Part shown: positions 13,659-28,600 of the stretch, piece by piece
Layout of the letters: every line of letters begins with the position of its first letter
Numbering within the stretch: the first letter of the stretch is position 1
The notes under the pieces: model-generated
What the model was told of the DNA's origin: nothing
What the model saw: only the letters and a program-made list of their open reading frames with translations
The model's database searches: none
Assembly: GCA_003864495.1 (NCBI GenBank)
Contig: ML133471.1
Coordinates: 406,001-470,000, forward strand
From: Nemopilema nomurai
Lineage: Eukaryota > Cnidaria > Scyphozoa > Rhizostomeae > Rhizostomatidae
Length of the DNA: 64,000 nucleotides
Direction: 5' to 3'
Translations under genes and position numbers: made by a program

Positions 13659-16600
13659 GTAAGATATCGTGTCTTCAATGTTTGCTAACTTCTGTGCTCG
13701 CTGCTCTCTCATCTGCGTGAAGCCCTAGGAATTGGTGCTGTTCGGGTCTTTGATTTGCCCAACTTTTCCCTATATGCTCTCATTTTTTTACACCACAGTA
13801 GTTTCTGAAGCTCCAACCACCAAGCTCATGGCAAATGGGCCGATTTTCGACCATTGGTATTTTGATGTGAATTAAATTGATAGTTTCTATATTCCATCCG
13901 CGTAGGAGGAAGGGACTAGAATGGCAGAGTCCAGCTCTGTCAGGCGTACCGTGGCTTCCCGACCGAGGGCAAAACCCAACTGCATCATATACAAATGCAC
14001 TTGAAATTGTAGTATTGTAGTAAGATTGAACAACCTAGACAGCATACCTGTTATTAAATCTGAGAGCATTACTGGTTGCTCATTTGCCTCCCTTTACAAT
14101 AATTCAAACTTTGACCGTTAAACCTAACTTGTAATCCGGGTTGTAAATTATTTATGAAGTCAACCAGATAATGCTGAAGAATCTCCCGATACTGCCACCC
14201 GCTAGTTACAGCTAGACAGTATCGGTATTTCGTTTCGTTATAGAGTTTTAATCGATTCCCGCTTCGTGTGAAAATAAAACGGTTGCGCTGAGGCTCAAGT
14301 TAGTCCATTGAAATTTCGCGAAGGGCTCCCAAAGGCCTCCGCGTATTGATAGCTGGCACCGCTCCGCTTGATTTCGTTCGTGGTTTAAGTAAAGAACTCT
14401 TTTACTGCAGAACTCCCTATTAAAGTTTCATGTAAGACTGAATTGAAGCAAGTTGTATTTGCTGTTACACTGTTATGTTACGCTAGAAGTGAGGGTCCTT
14501 TTAACTACACTGTTTTGGATTTGGCGGAAATGCTTGAGCCGTCCTGGATCGCGTTTCACCGAACCAGAAACTCTGCCAACCTAAGCAAGAGGGATTGCTT
14601 CAAGCTCGATCTTGTTGGTTGGTAGCATTGGTTTGGATGCAAGTTATGTTGGGGTTTTCTAGGCCCTCTTGTCGAAAAGCCACCAGGACTGCTGCAGTCC
14701 TTGCGTCAAACACCAGAGCGAATTGGATCGCATTTCTCATCATACCTGCTGGAACTTGTATCTCGGTCCTAATCTAAGAGGCTGTTCACTTTACTGGCTT
14801 CTCTACTTTTGTGGAAAAGGGACTCTTAATTGCCCAATTCAATTCCCGACCCTGCAAGAAGGAGTTAAATACAGAAAAGGCCTTGTCCTTGGCCCCACTT
14901 TCCCAATTTTAAGAGTTTGCAGCATACTTTTTGAATTTACCTTTAGTAAACAACTGATATTAGCTGCTGACAGCTTTTTGACAATTCTCATGACATGGTT
15001 CATATTTTTGGGAAAAGGGGGTAGAACTAGAGGGGTTACGAGTTATGCTTTGGTATGTGTTCAACTTTGCAATTTATTAAAATGTAGTAAGCATTGCAAT
15101 GGCTCAGGAATGTGGACCAATATAGAGGAAGCCACAATGACTTGATCATGACATAATGGACTTTAGTTTTTGTTGTTTAATTAATCAAAATTTGCATATT
15201 TATTTTTGGTCTCTTTGTCATGCATTTTATGTGTGCCATAGATTTTTACAATCAGAGGACATTGATTTTTATCTTCTCAATTTATTTTTCATCAGTACGA
15301 CTTCTGTGGTACCTCATCCTTCTCCCTTTTGTCTATCTAAATGCTTATGTTTGTTCAAATTTTAGATGCCTTGCCCTTTAAGTGCATTATTGCAAATGTT
15401 TACTCTTGACTATGCACATTACTAATTGCCAAGGTTCTCCATACATGCTGCAGATTGAAATCCCACTTGGTGCTTAATTGAGTTCATTTTCTTTATCAAC
15501 AGCATCATCAACTTGCTCAACTATTTCAAGCTGTCAGAATGGCGGAACCTGTAGAGATGTGAATGGAACTGCAGTATGCAGGTGAGTGTGTTTTAAATGT
15601 TCTTAAAAAGTATCAAAATTCATCATTTTACCAATCACCTACCAGTGAAGCTACTAAACTAGTTAATCCCTCATCAAAATAGATGTATCTGTAAGTTTGG
15701 AGTCTTGAGAGATTGTAATATCCTTATCAGAAAATAATCAGTAATTGTGGTATCATTAATCAGAAAAGACCTTAATCACAATATTGGAATCTTGAAAGCA
15801 TTAAACAAAATTCCTATTTATATAAAACTTGCTGAAATAATGATCTTTTTTGAGTTCTCAATTAGAATATTGATTTAGGAACAAGTTACCTTGTCTCTAT
15901 TTTCTTGGCAAGCAAGTTCTGCCAGACTGAACCAAAATGTATTAATTCCCATAAAATATTCCATAACTATATATATATAAGTAACACAGCCTTTTTGCAT
16001 GCATTTAATCAACTTTCCAAAGCCCATGTGACTATACTTTTAGTGCATTTACATAAAGTGAAGACAATGTCACTCTACTTAAAATTATTTGGAGTTAATT
16101 ATTCATAATAAGTATTGAATTTTTAGCTTAGCTGATACTTTTATTTAGAAATTTTACATTCAATACCTCCAATAAAACATCCATTTATCCTAAATCAATA
16201 TTCTTACAAAGAGCTTTTGTTCTTTTTGCTAATAGTCAACTTAAATCAACCTTGTTTACAAGCATATTGAAATAGGCTTTAGTTGTTCCTTTATTCTCAG
16301 AAAATCCACTACATAGCCAACTTTACTTTTTCAAAGCAGAAAAGAAGAAAAGAATTTAATTTATAGACTATAACTGTTGAATTCTCATTTTGTAAAATTT
16401 CATTTGGTTTATTGTCTTTAAACGTTAGAGGAAAAGTATTCTCATTGGAAAAGATTGATCTTACTTGTTTAGACTGACATGGGAGATTTATGATGTTCAG
16501 TTAATGAGTATGCCTAGCAGCACAAGGGTATACTGTCAGTCATTATTGACTAAATTTGAGCAAATGGCAACCATTTGTTTTAAATACTTTCAAGGAAGTT

Positions 16601-19600
16601 ATTTAGCTGGATTTGATATGGTAGCCATGAACAATTAGACTGAGTAAGAGGCATTAGGAGTTTTGTGTATACCATTGGCTATTTATAATCTTTTATAGGT
16701 GGCCCAAAGGTTTGACTCCCCAGCCCTATCTAATTGTGTATAAACTTTGAAACCCAGAAGGGACATGTTCTCAAACACATCAACAGTTTTCCACTCGCGA
16801 AATTCGGACAAGAAGCTTTTTGCGTGACCCTTGAATGAATTATTTGAATAAGAAGATGCAATAAAATGGCGGGAATCGCTCTTGTGCTCTTAATGCGTGT
16901 TGAGCCACCACTCGCTGTGTTCAAATGATATTTGACTCCGTATTACAATCATCTTGCAAAAGTAGCCCAATAAGAATGCGTCAATGCTAAGGAATGTTTC
17001 CTTTCTTGAAGATGGCGGCATACAATTGCCTTAATTCTTTTCTTATAGGAGGATCATGTTCTTCAAATATTAGCCTTCACATTCTAAAGCCTTTACAGAT
17101 AGAGAAATTTAACCCTCCTGCGACCCTACCTTCGTTTATGTTAATTTGAAATTCTATCCCCGTGTCTTTGCCAAGGCCTTTGCTATGAAAGGTGCTACCC
17201 TAGGCCAATCAGTGGCGTGGGTTGTAAAGCAATTGAATGTACCTATCGCTCGGCTCTGTGACGCGTGAACCCTCAAATTTTTCATTGGTTTAAAATCTGC
17301 CGGCTAAGGGTACAATTTCGTTTGGCAAAGCCTAATGTTTTGAATAAAAGGGCAATGGGGCGCAAAGCTATTAGATAACGCGTTCAATGCCTCCAGGGTG
17401 GCGATTGGACATTTTTGGCAGCCCTTCAGATTGGTTGTGAATTTTCAATCACACTCATGTTGATATGAACACCCTTTTTTGTTCCTGATAAACAAACACT
17501 ATCTTTTTAATCGATAGTTGCGATTGCTTTATATGCGGTTTCTTTACAAAAGAGGAGTTTGCCTCGCTGAACCATTATCTTTATATTTATATTCTCATCC
17601 CCCCATGTTTTTCGATTCAGTTGGAAAGGACGCGTATGGAAGCACCCCTTTGTCTAGGCCTAAAGTTCCCGTTCCCTACTACTCTATTCTTTCTAAGATT
17701 CTTGCACTTGAGAGCTCCTTGTATTTTTGGTAAGCTGTCGTTGTCTATTCTCGGGGATTTTCTTAAACCGCTCCTTTGCAACGATTGAACCAAAATTGTT
17801 TCTTCCCAAGGCGGTCGCACAACACACAAAGTGTCTGTTGACCTAGAAGCAAAGTACGTTGAATAATCAAATGAAAGTGACAAAGCTGATTTTTGTTATG
17901 CGTGAAAATGTGTTTTTTAATAGTGGACGGTGCAAGCGGATTAAGGTTTGAAGTTGGCGGTAGAGAGACGTCGGCTTAAGGAATTACCTCGATAACAATG
18001 CCACTGTACTGGGAATATACAGATCCCCTAACCTGCTCTCGTTGCCAATGAATATTAACGTTGTTACAAATCTTTTGGTCCGTACAAGGCTTTCTTCAAT
18101 CCTGCAACTCTTAATATTCTTAATCTTGCATTATTAGAGAATTTTGCTGATGCTTTGCCTAATTCCGCCGTTGCATGTTTCTATGTCGAATTATTATTGA
18201 AAGGAATTGTCTCTAAATATATAGTTAGGATGTTCCCCGTCCAACGCTAGTGTTTATAACATCGTGGTCAAGTCTTTTATGGGACAGTCTAGCTATTCGG
18301 TCTTTGCTGTGGTCACACCCCTAGAACTCCGATCGGTTATATAATTTGGAATCGAGGCGGTCATTTGAAAGAGGCCTTGCTTCGCTAACACGTGATGCCT
18401 ACGCAGCTACGCCAGTATGACTGCATTGCTCTCTATTGATATTGAATACTCCCCCAATTTTCATCTTGACCTTGTCATTTTTAGTTGCACGACTTTGTGG
18501 ACTGGGGCGAGGTGTGACCAGCCTGTTGATCGTTGCATTAGCCAGCCCTGCAAAAATGGCGGCGCTTGCATTCCCATTGGAAGTGCGCCTTATTACATGT
18601 GCTCCTGCGTGGGCGGCTGGGAGGGAGACAACTGCACGATAAATCACGACGATTGCAGCCCGAATCCCTGCATGAACAACGGAACCTGTATCGATGGGAT
18701 CGGGAAGTACGAATGTAGCTGTAAAACAGGATTCACTGGTTCGTTGACTTATACAATCTTTGCTTGCGGCTTTAAACCCTTCTTGATAGCATCGTAGCGT
18801 TTATATCCAGGCACAATCACCACAATCCAATTACGAAATGTAAGGAAGCTTAACTTCCAAAGGCCTACTTTTAACTTTCAGGCCTTCTTCACTGATGGCG
18901 CTTATTAACTAGCTAGTTATTTCTTTACACAAATGCTGTGATGGGAATTTCGCCCTTGGTCGAACATGCTTCTCTTTCCGCAAGGTTGCGTTGCTTCAAA
19001 TGTTGTTTCTGCGTAATTTGAAACACGAATTAAGCAGGGATGATTTCCATTTCAGGCCTAACGTGCAGCTATAAGGACAGTTGTCAATCAGGGCCTTGTG
19101 GCATCCACGCTCGTTGCGAAGTGGACGCCTATGGTCGATACTCTTGTATTTGTCACAGTGGCTATAATGGGACAAACTGTGACCAAGACATAAATGAATG
19201 CTACCCCGAAAATGGCCCGTGTGAGCATGGGAAATGCGTGAACACGAATGGATCTTACTACTGCAATTGCAGAGTTGGGTACACAGGTGAGCCTACAAAA
19301 AGACTTCCTTCAACCTTGTCTCTGGGTTGCTGGGGGCCACCTCTTTTGAAAGCTGCCTCTATCGCAGTACTGAAAGGAAGGTTCCTTTTGGGGGCTTTTG
19401 ATCACATTGTGTTGTTTGAAACATGTTGATAGGTGGAATGTTTATCACCTTGAAAAAGATGATTTTTTATGATCGTCCTTCTAAGTACTTCCAAAGTAAC
19501 TAATTTTTTAGCGGACTTAGCCCTAGTGCCTTGAGCTAGGGATATTTCCGTGGCTGAAGGGCCGGATTTCGCGAGTATCGTGGGCGCTTGTCATCTTTTA

Positions 19601-22600
19601 TTCATTTTTACCAGGCCGAAGGTGTGGCATTCTAATAAACGAGTGCAGCTCGACGCCATGCGTGCATGGAACGTGCATGGATGACATCGGAAAGTACACG
19701 TGTTCGTGCAAGCCTGGATACACGGGAACGAACTGCGAGCACGAAGTGAACGAGTGCCTGTCTAGCCCGTGCAAGAATGGGCAGTGCATCGACCAAATCA
19801 ACGGGTTTCAATGCAAGTGCCAATGGGGTAGGTTCGCCTTGGAATCTTACTTAAAGTGTCTGTCATCTTAGCTTCAAGGCAGGTTAATACGCGTGTTTCA
19901 ACTTTGGGCAAACAATTTTAAATCACCAGCCCACAGAGACAAATTAGAGAATCAGGGGGTAGTTGTTGTCTGAAGACCCAGACTGATGAACGGGAAACAA
20001 TGTTATCAATTTCGGGTCCTCCCCAACACCACCCCCACCCCCCTCCAGAAAGACTGCTAAATTAACCCCCCCCCCCAGGTCTCATTTGGAGGCCAACGTT
20101 GCACCAGCCATTTCAAGCAGCATACTATTCTGCAACCATACTCACTCCTAAGTATATTTAATTCTGGATGCGCGCAATTGGTAGACGCGGATTCTGCGTT
20201 CCATTGTCCCACATGACAAGGAGCGGTATTTTTCCGCCTAGTTGAATGCTTGGAATAAGCTTTGTTTACGAATTTTAGCCGTTAAAGAAGCCTTTGTTAA
20301 TTTTAGCTACCTAATTCGGAGGATGAATCGGTATAATGGCATATTTTGCTTTTAAAGGATACAAAGATGCCGATAGCATCCAAAATCCAGCAGGTCCAAA
20401 AACAAGCGCTTGATAATGTCCCCATTGCTACCAATATGATCAGGGTTTACGTTACTCAACGTGGAGCGCGTAAATGTCTGTTGGTGTTCCTATTAGCTAA
20501 TGGCTATCAAAATAACCACTGTAATTAGAGAGCAGCCGGGGTGTCCTATGCTAACTTGCCTAATGCTCTCATGCGCTGCCGGATTACCCGATTAACGGGT
20601 GTTTTCGTTTACGGGCGCGCTTATCGGCCCAGGAGAGATTTCGGGATCGTCTTCTATGCTGACTTAATTGCTGGCAGTATGATTGTTGTCGACGTTTGCA
20701 GTCTGTTTACCTTTCCAAAGCGTCTGTCACGGCCGATAGTAAAACAAGCTTTCTGAAACCGCTCAACGCTTGAATATAACTGAATAAAATAACTGTAAAC
20801 AGTCGTCGCTCGACTTTCAAGATTTCACTCTTGTGCCAAGTTTCTTTGTCTCTTTGAGAACTATTAATTACGTTTCGCCTAATAAAATTGTGTTTCCTAT
20901 ATTTGTCTGTCGAATTTGTTTTGACCACTCAACTTGTGTATATCATTGGAAGTCCCCCTCTGATGATATTTATTCGCGTCTGTTTAATTGCGTCTGATGT
21001 CCCTCTCCTTGCGGTGATTTCCAACAACGCGCTTACTCACGATAGACTTTGATTATTGCTTCCTAAGTTATTATGAACAACCCAATGGCCTACGCAAACC
21101 AAAGCAAGCTGGAATAACCTTATAACCTTTAAGTTGTTCTCAGTTTCCATGATTTATGCACAGAAACCTTGAAGGAGGTGTTATCAAAAGACATCTAGAC
21201 AATCGGTTTGTTTCAGAGGGTTGCTAAACATTCAAACAGACTTTCAATATTTCTAAGGAGCCCACTGCGCTGTTTAAGATTGGGGCGTGCGGAACAGCGA
21301 ACATTTTATAGACCTAGATTTCTACCTGCAAAGCATTTGCAACCCCTTCCCATGTCACTTGTTAATATGCATAGCCGTCTTTTGTAGGATACACTGGGGC
21401 CACTTGTGACACGAACATAAACTATTGCACCGACAACCCTTGTCAAAACAACGGCACATGCATCGATAGGCCCGATCGGTACACGTGCCAGTGCCTGCCA
21501 GGATACACTGGCCTCGATTGTGAAAACGAGATCAACGAGTGTGCCTCGAACCCGTGCGTCCATGGCAGCTGTCTGGACCGTGTGAACCAATACGAGTGCG
21601 TGTGTCCCAGCCAGTACACGGGACGAAACTGTGACGTCGACGTGAAGGAATGCGACGCAAGTCCCTGCAAGAATGGTGCAACTTGCATCGAACTCATTGG
21701 CAGCTACAAGTGCCGCTGTATGCCGGGATTCACCGGTGAGCATTATAATCACCTCAATTTTTATAATCAACTCAATTTTCCTGAGCTCTTTAATGATTGT
21801 TATCTGGTTCACTTGTAGTGGATGTAGCTATAAACTTTGATTTTTGATTGGTATCCTTTTTTGAGCAGCCTTTAATGCTAACTATTTGGTGATCCCTCAC
21901 CAGGTGTAAACTGCGAGACGAACATCAATGAATGTGCCTCCAACCCGTGCTTGCAAGGATCCAGATGCACGGATGGCGTCAACAGCTTCACATGCGAGTG
22001 CAAGCTCGGGTACACTGGCAGCATTTGTGAGACCCAGATCAACGAGTGCCTGTCCAGCCCCTGCATGAACGGAGCCACCTGTTTTGACCGCCTCGGGTTC
22101 TATGACTGCACATGTGCTCCAGGCTACACCGGTATGAATCCCACTTTCCGCCAGATCACTGCATACTGTTAAAAGTCGTGTTCGTGAATTCACGTTCTTA
22201 AAGTTTGGCATACATCGGACTTGGATCTTTGTTTATTTGTGAATTTTACTAGTATTGCATACTAATCTGTATGTTTCTATTTATCTTAACTGTATTGTGG
22301 ACCAACCATAACTGTATTGTGGACCAATCAACCTGCTAACGATATATAATGGGTTTTGACTGACATCTCTGTTCGTCCTCTCCCAGGTAAGCGCTGCGAG
22401 ACTAGAAATAACAATTGCATCTACAACCAGTGCCAAAATGGCGGCACGTGCGAGAGCAATCCGACGGGGTACACCTGCACGTGCCCTTCGGGGTATTCGG
22501 GAACCTTCTGTGAGAAGAATATCAACGAGTGTATGCCGAACCCTTGCGTCCATGGCAACTGCACTGACCTGGCCTACGATTATCACTGCATCTGCCAAGA

Positions 22601-25600
22601 TGGCTACACCGGAAAGAATTGCACCCGGGATGTCGACGATTGCTACCTAGGGTACGTTACTATTTTCATGCTGCTTTTTATAGCATGTCGCTTCTGGGCC
22701 GGGGGGCTTCTTGAGCTGCAGTGAAGAAGTGCATATAAGCGCAATGTAGCTGCTTGGAAATGAAGGAAAACACGCCTCTTGAATAGGAGTAGGTTGCATT
22801 AGGTCGCATCAGGTGCCGTAATGTGCATGAAGTGGACGTCTAAAAGGGGGTACAATTGACATAAGTAACGTCTGGCCAGTTTTAAGTAACTGTAGAGGAT
22901 GTGACTGTCCAAGAATTGTCACTCCTTAACCAGCCATGAATGCAAACAGAATATCACACTCGAAGGCTGTTTACATTGGGGCTAATGGTTATTATGTCTC
23001 CTTTGTTATATTGGCCAAAGATATAGTTGCAAGCGTTCCGGTTTCTTCTTCTGCAGGGCCTGCTTCAACAATGGACAGTGTATTGATGGCATCAACTCTT
23101 TCCGCTGTATCTGCCCTGTTGGGTACACTGGCAAGCAATGTAGCAAGGAAATCGACGAGTGTAGTATGCGCCCCTGTCGGAATGGCGGCAAGTGCCACGA
23201 CAAGATCGGCAGCTACGTCTGCGAATGTCCCTTCGGCTTCACGGGGACCAACTGCGAGTCTTACGTCAGCTGGTGCCGTCAGGGTGTGTGCCAAAATGGA
23301 GCCACCTGCTCTGAGTTGGGTGCCAATTTCACATGCAGGTGCACCAGCGAGTGGACGGGGGCAATTTGTGATGTCCCAAAGGTATCCTGCCCGCAAGCAC
23401 AACTGAGAGGGCTTGGCTGTCAAAATGGTGGTAGCTGCGTGAATACTACGTATGGACATTTCTGCCGGTGTGCACCCGGTTTTACGGGGTCGCATTGCCA
23501 ACTGAACATAGACGAGTGCGCCTCGCATCCGTGTTTCCACGGGGGCACTTGCAAAGACATGGTGAATGGATACATGTGCACGTGCCGAAGCGGGTTCTCT
23601 GGGCCTAATTGTAACGTGCGCATTGATGAATGTGCCTCGATGCCGTGCATGAACGGTGGCACGTGTGACGATGTCGTCAATGGGTACATATGCAGGTGCC
23701 AGCCTGGCTTCGAGGGGCCAAACTGCGAACGAAGGCACAACTACTGCCATAAGGGTGCGTGTTACAACAATGGCATTTGCATGTCAGGCACAAACTGGTA
23801 CCGCTGCACGTGCCCTGTTGGTTATACAGGACCGCGGTGTGAGACAGATTTCAACGAGTGCTTGGAAGGGCGTTGCTACCAATACGGCACGCAACAGTGC
23901 ATCAACACACCAGGAAGCTACGCTTGTATTTGTAAAAGCGGTTTCGTCGGGGAGAACTGTGAAATTAACCAAGATGACTGCTTCAGTAATCCCTGCCTGA
24001 ATTCTGGGTATTGCATTGATGCAATAAACAATTACACGTGCTACTGCCCGAGAGGGTATAGCGGGCGAAACTGCGAGCGTGCTGTCCGTACATGTAGTGA
24101 CAACCCGTGCCAGAACGCAGCAAAATGCTCCATGGTGGGCAACAAGTACATGTGCCACTGTAAGGTGGGGTACGAAGGCACCCACTGTGAATACAACGAA
24201 GATGCCTGTTTGTCGAGTCCGTGTGTGCACGGCTCTTGCGTCGACACCGCCGGTGGCTACCAGTGCACGTGTAGGCCCGGTTGGCGTGGGAAAAACTGCT
24301 CGGAGAGTGTTAATGAGTGTGCCTCTAATCCCTGCCTAAACAAAGGCATATGCTCTGTTTCTCTCAGTGGATATACCTGTCTTTGCGAAGGTGAGTTAGC
24401 TTCAAAAGCCATGTCTCAGTACGTTCTCCCAGTATCTTTTTTGTTTGTTGGGAGAGGTCGTTTAGAATACAGATTGTTTTTCTTTTAAAAAAATGTAGCC
24501 CAGAAAAAGAGCCGAGATTCGGTTCCTTGCTCTCGGCACAGTATCTTGTTTTTTTTCAGTCGCTCTTAACAGATTCGAAATTCTATGAGTAATTTATTGA
24601 TTGGAAAACATTGAAAGCCTATATAGTTGGAGAGAGAGCCTATTAGTAATGCCTCATTCTTGTGGCCTGCTGTTGTTTTGGTGAGATTTACCTCAAGGAC
24701 TGATATCACGGTGCCAAATTAAAAATGAAACGACATCCAGTGTTGTATCATTTCAATATATGGAAATGCGCCTGGGAAATTTTATTACAAGAATTGCTTT
24801 ATTAAAGTTAAAACGTTTGCTGACGCTGCCAATCACAATACTCTTGCCAGTGTGTGGCGTAATTTAGTTTGGATTAACTTTGTTGGAAATCCTTAATTTC
24901 TGTTTGATTTTGAAAAATTTTCCAAATAGCCGGATTCACAGGGAACCGGTGTGAACAAGCCAAAACTTCCAATGTCACATCCTGTCCTCACAGCGACTGT
25001 TCAACAAAGTTTGATGGAGGACAATGCTTGGTAAGTCTTTAAAATACTTTGATAATAACAGGATGTTGTTATGTTATTTGTAGCTAAATCAATTTAAGAT
25101 ACTCCTTCATCTCTTAATCCTTTTATTTAACAGAGATTCCGATAGCCTCACGAATCTGTTTCAATAGACTTCTTTATTCAAATCGCGATTTTTATGTTGG
25201 AGAACGTGGTCTTGTTTCACCGGAACCACGGTATGACCATATCCGGTTGCATTCACGAAGTAATCCGGTATTCCAGCCTTTTTCATTAATACCCTAATTC
25301 CCCATCTACCAACACGGACAAGCCCACGGAGTTATCTCTAGCAGTTTCCTACCTAGTTTACACAAATCGCATGTCTCCAAAAATAATAGGATGGTCTATT
25401 GCTATTATTCGACTTGGACAAGAAACAGTTGAATTGAATTGTCTGTGGCAACATGAATTGAATTGTCCGTGGTACATCGCTGTTGTGTCTGTTCTTTGGC
25501 GCGTAGCAACTGTTTCTCTGTCACGTGTTATTTGTATGGTCGTCTAAAAGATAGCGTCTAGGCTTTAGACTATGCGGAACAATGCAGTAACTGTTAACCG

Positions 25601-28600
25601 CCCTTCAGAACTGTACTTTATTGGAGACTCTTTCACAGCAAAGCGGCACCTTTTGATTTGTTAGAAATCATTACGATTGTCATTGTAACAGATATGCTAT
25701 TTTTTAATTTGTTGCTGGTGCCACGAAGAACCTTTAGACGTGCTGGACTGAAATAGAATTCACCACAGCAGTTTTACGAAATTAGCTGTCTTTAAGGCTG
25801 GGCATGAAGCGTGATACAGCGGTTTTAGTTAGACACTCAAGAGAAATGCTTGGTGAAGTACAGAATCTCAGCTAGATTTCAGTCATTTTCAGCTAGATTT
25901 CAGTAGATTTAGGGTGCTTTTACCTGGGCTTGTGTTTCTTGAAAGATTTTTACTGGATGCACCAGATGATCCCTCCGGAAAAGTGGGCGCAACTCGACAT
26001 GTACGGGAACCAAGCGGAAAATCCGCAATAACCCAGGACTTAAGAATGAATGGGTCTCTAGCGTGAAATATTCTCTTATCTTTCATCGTATTATCATTTT
26101 ACAACGAACAGTAATCTTGAAGATTAAACTCTACTTTCCGCTCGTCTGCCAAGTAGTTTTTCTCACATTCTCCAATTTAATATAACCTCACATCCGTGTG
26201 TTACAAACGGAGCATTGTTCCAACTGGACTGGGGTGGAGACTCGACTTAGCTTGTTACCATAATCGACTCCGAAGTCACAACTTGTCTCAGTGGTCAGAT
26301 TGCACTTTGTGCCTTCAATCGTCCTGCTATGTGCATTTGGCTCACCTAAGTAAATCTATTCTGTGACCACAAATTTGTATGAAACGTAAGAACTGACATT
26401 TTTACCAGGGTCTTCAATTTTCTTGGCGCTGAAATATGTGATTTACGCCTATAATATAGCTGTTGAAAACTGGCTTTTAATCACGTTTTTGGGAAGGCGG
26501 GGAATGGATTTTATTTTGAAAACCTGGATTTCTAGCTGTTGATGTCCTCTAAGCCACGACTAATAGCCACAGGCAAGGAAACGTAAGCTGGGTGTGAGAT
26601 TCACTTCTCCGAAATCGCAATCACATGCGCGTTTGCTTTTTTGAGTTCATCTGGATATATTGCCATATTATTTAATTATACATGTATACAATTATTTTCG
26701 AAATGATGTAAATTTACTGTCAAGTAATCACAAATAGAATGTTATATACTTTTTGTTTTTGCTTTTGAGCAAGAACTTTCTCACGCTCAACCTTTGTCCA
26801 CTGTGCTAGCGGTTGGGTGATAGTAATCAAATTTCTATTATCAAAAACCACACAACGTAGGCAGATGGGAACTTTTCTAATTCAGAATTCGTTCGCTTGG
26901 ACTTTAGTGCTTCCAACATTTGATACTTCAGACATAGTATCGCCTAAGGGTATCCAAGAAGACGCCTCAGTATACAACAAGCGGCTGTGGTGCCAATTCA
27001 TTGAACCAAAAATAGTGGTGTAACGCGGATGTGCCCATTAATCTGCTGTTCGTTTGCACATAAATGTGAATTCTTGTGGAGAATTAGAAGGTCTCCCAAA
27101 TCTTTTTAATGAAATTTAGCAGATCAAGCTCCACGTTTTCCTTATTCTGTTCATTGCTAGTTGATTGTTGCCACAAAAGATGGACTCGCTCGGATCCTAT
27201 AGCGCTCTGTCTTTACTGTCGTTTAGGAAGCTATCACTTCAGACTCAAAATAGCCGGGGCTGTTCACCCTCGTTTGACGCCTCAGAGCTCTTACCCCTGT
27301 CCTCCCACATCGCGTTGTTGTTCGTTTCTGGTTTGAATGTGCTTACTAATTTTGTTTTTGTTGTTTCTACACGCTGTTATCCAGTTAAAAACAAATAACA
27401 TCAGCTTCAGTTTCCTATGGGCAAGGGCTATGATTGTGAAACTGGGTTCTTTGTCGCCCCTACCAGGACGATGCTATATCTCCAAATCATCAAGCTGTAA
27501 ATTTGGGAATCTAGATCATATGGCCAGTCTATCAAGCATAGCCCTAGTTTGTCGTTAACTACTTGTTTCAAACTAAAGTATTAAACTTTTCGACGATTGC
27601 CAATTTCGCTCTAACCAATTGTGTTTGTGTTTCAAGACCAATTTTTCACAACCTTTTCATATTGTGCTCCGCCATCCAGGTACACAGTTGTATTATCAAC
27701 TTCTAAGAAGTTTATTTTTATTTCTAGGAAAAATGCAACAACCAAGAGTGCCAGTGGGACGGAACTGATTGTACCCTTAGCCGCGATCCATGGATGAACT
27801 GTAGTGTCGTCGACTTCGAGTGCTGGAAGCATTTCGATAATGGCGTCTGTGACAAGAAGTGCAATAATTCTGGCTGTCTTTTCGATGGCCACGACTGCTT
27901 CAGTAAAGTTGGCACGTGCAAGTGAGTGCTTTGTGCTGTTTATAACACGTGATTGTTACTTTAGTGTTTCGCACATTTATTTCTAACCACCAGTGGCTAC
28001 ACCAGAGTAATGACAAGCTCTCATGCCAGCTGATGCTTCAACGTGTGAACCAACTTTCCATATGCAAGCTTACGGCGTCACGAGCTGTTGGCACGTGGGA
28101 AACAATCTTCTTGTTCCCTGGCACTAAGTTATTAGCTTTGTGCGCGAGAGGGGCTTAATAATGGTTACCAGCCTTTCTGTCAGCGGTTTGGAATATAAGT
28201 AAGATTGCAAAGCGACGCAATGATAAGTATAAGCAATGATGTAAAGTATAGTGATTCTATTATCAGATGCCCTTTTGCTCTGTTGCACATGGTCTGATGT
28301 TTTTGCCTTGCGTCCTAGCATCGCCACTATAAGCGGTATTTTCTTCATCTCCAGGTACCCAGTTTTCTGTAAAGCTACTTACGGCAATGGAAAGTGTGAT
28401 GAGTATTGCAACAACGAAGCTTGTGGCTACGACAATCTAGAATGCGGAAGTACCAAGCAAAAATTGGTGAGACTCTTTGCCTATCAACGTTATTTTGCAC
28501 ATTCAGCGAACCTCGTACAAGCCTAACAAATCATATTACTTATTTTTGACAATCTTTGAATTTTATTCTCTTCTAAATATTGCAGCTGGATTTTTATATC

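Noticed and set aside
14669..15145. 158-codon frame in Notch intron 1
   Set aside because: No domain and no exon signals in the right phase; inserting it between exons 1 and 2 is not needed.
20160..20215. tRNA-like stretch GCGCGCAATTGGTAGACGCGG
   Set aside because: No cloverleaf, A-box and B-box pair or acceptor stem can be formed.
22992..23750. 252-codon minus-strand frame
   Set aside because: Antisense of the Notch EGF exon 9; it is open because of the repetitive Cys/Gly codon pattern, with no start context, splice signals or domain.
28092..28101. CACGTGGGAA, a CSL-type site joined to an E-box in Notch intron 11, and similar sites at 1676, 5807, 10934 and about 40387
   Set aside because: YGTGGGAA on two strands is expected about four times in 64 kb by chance, so the observed number gives no support for autoregulation.
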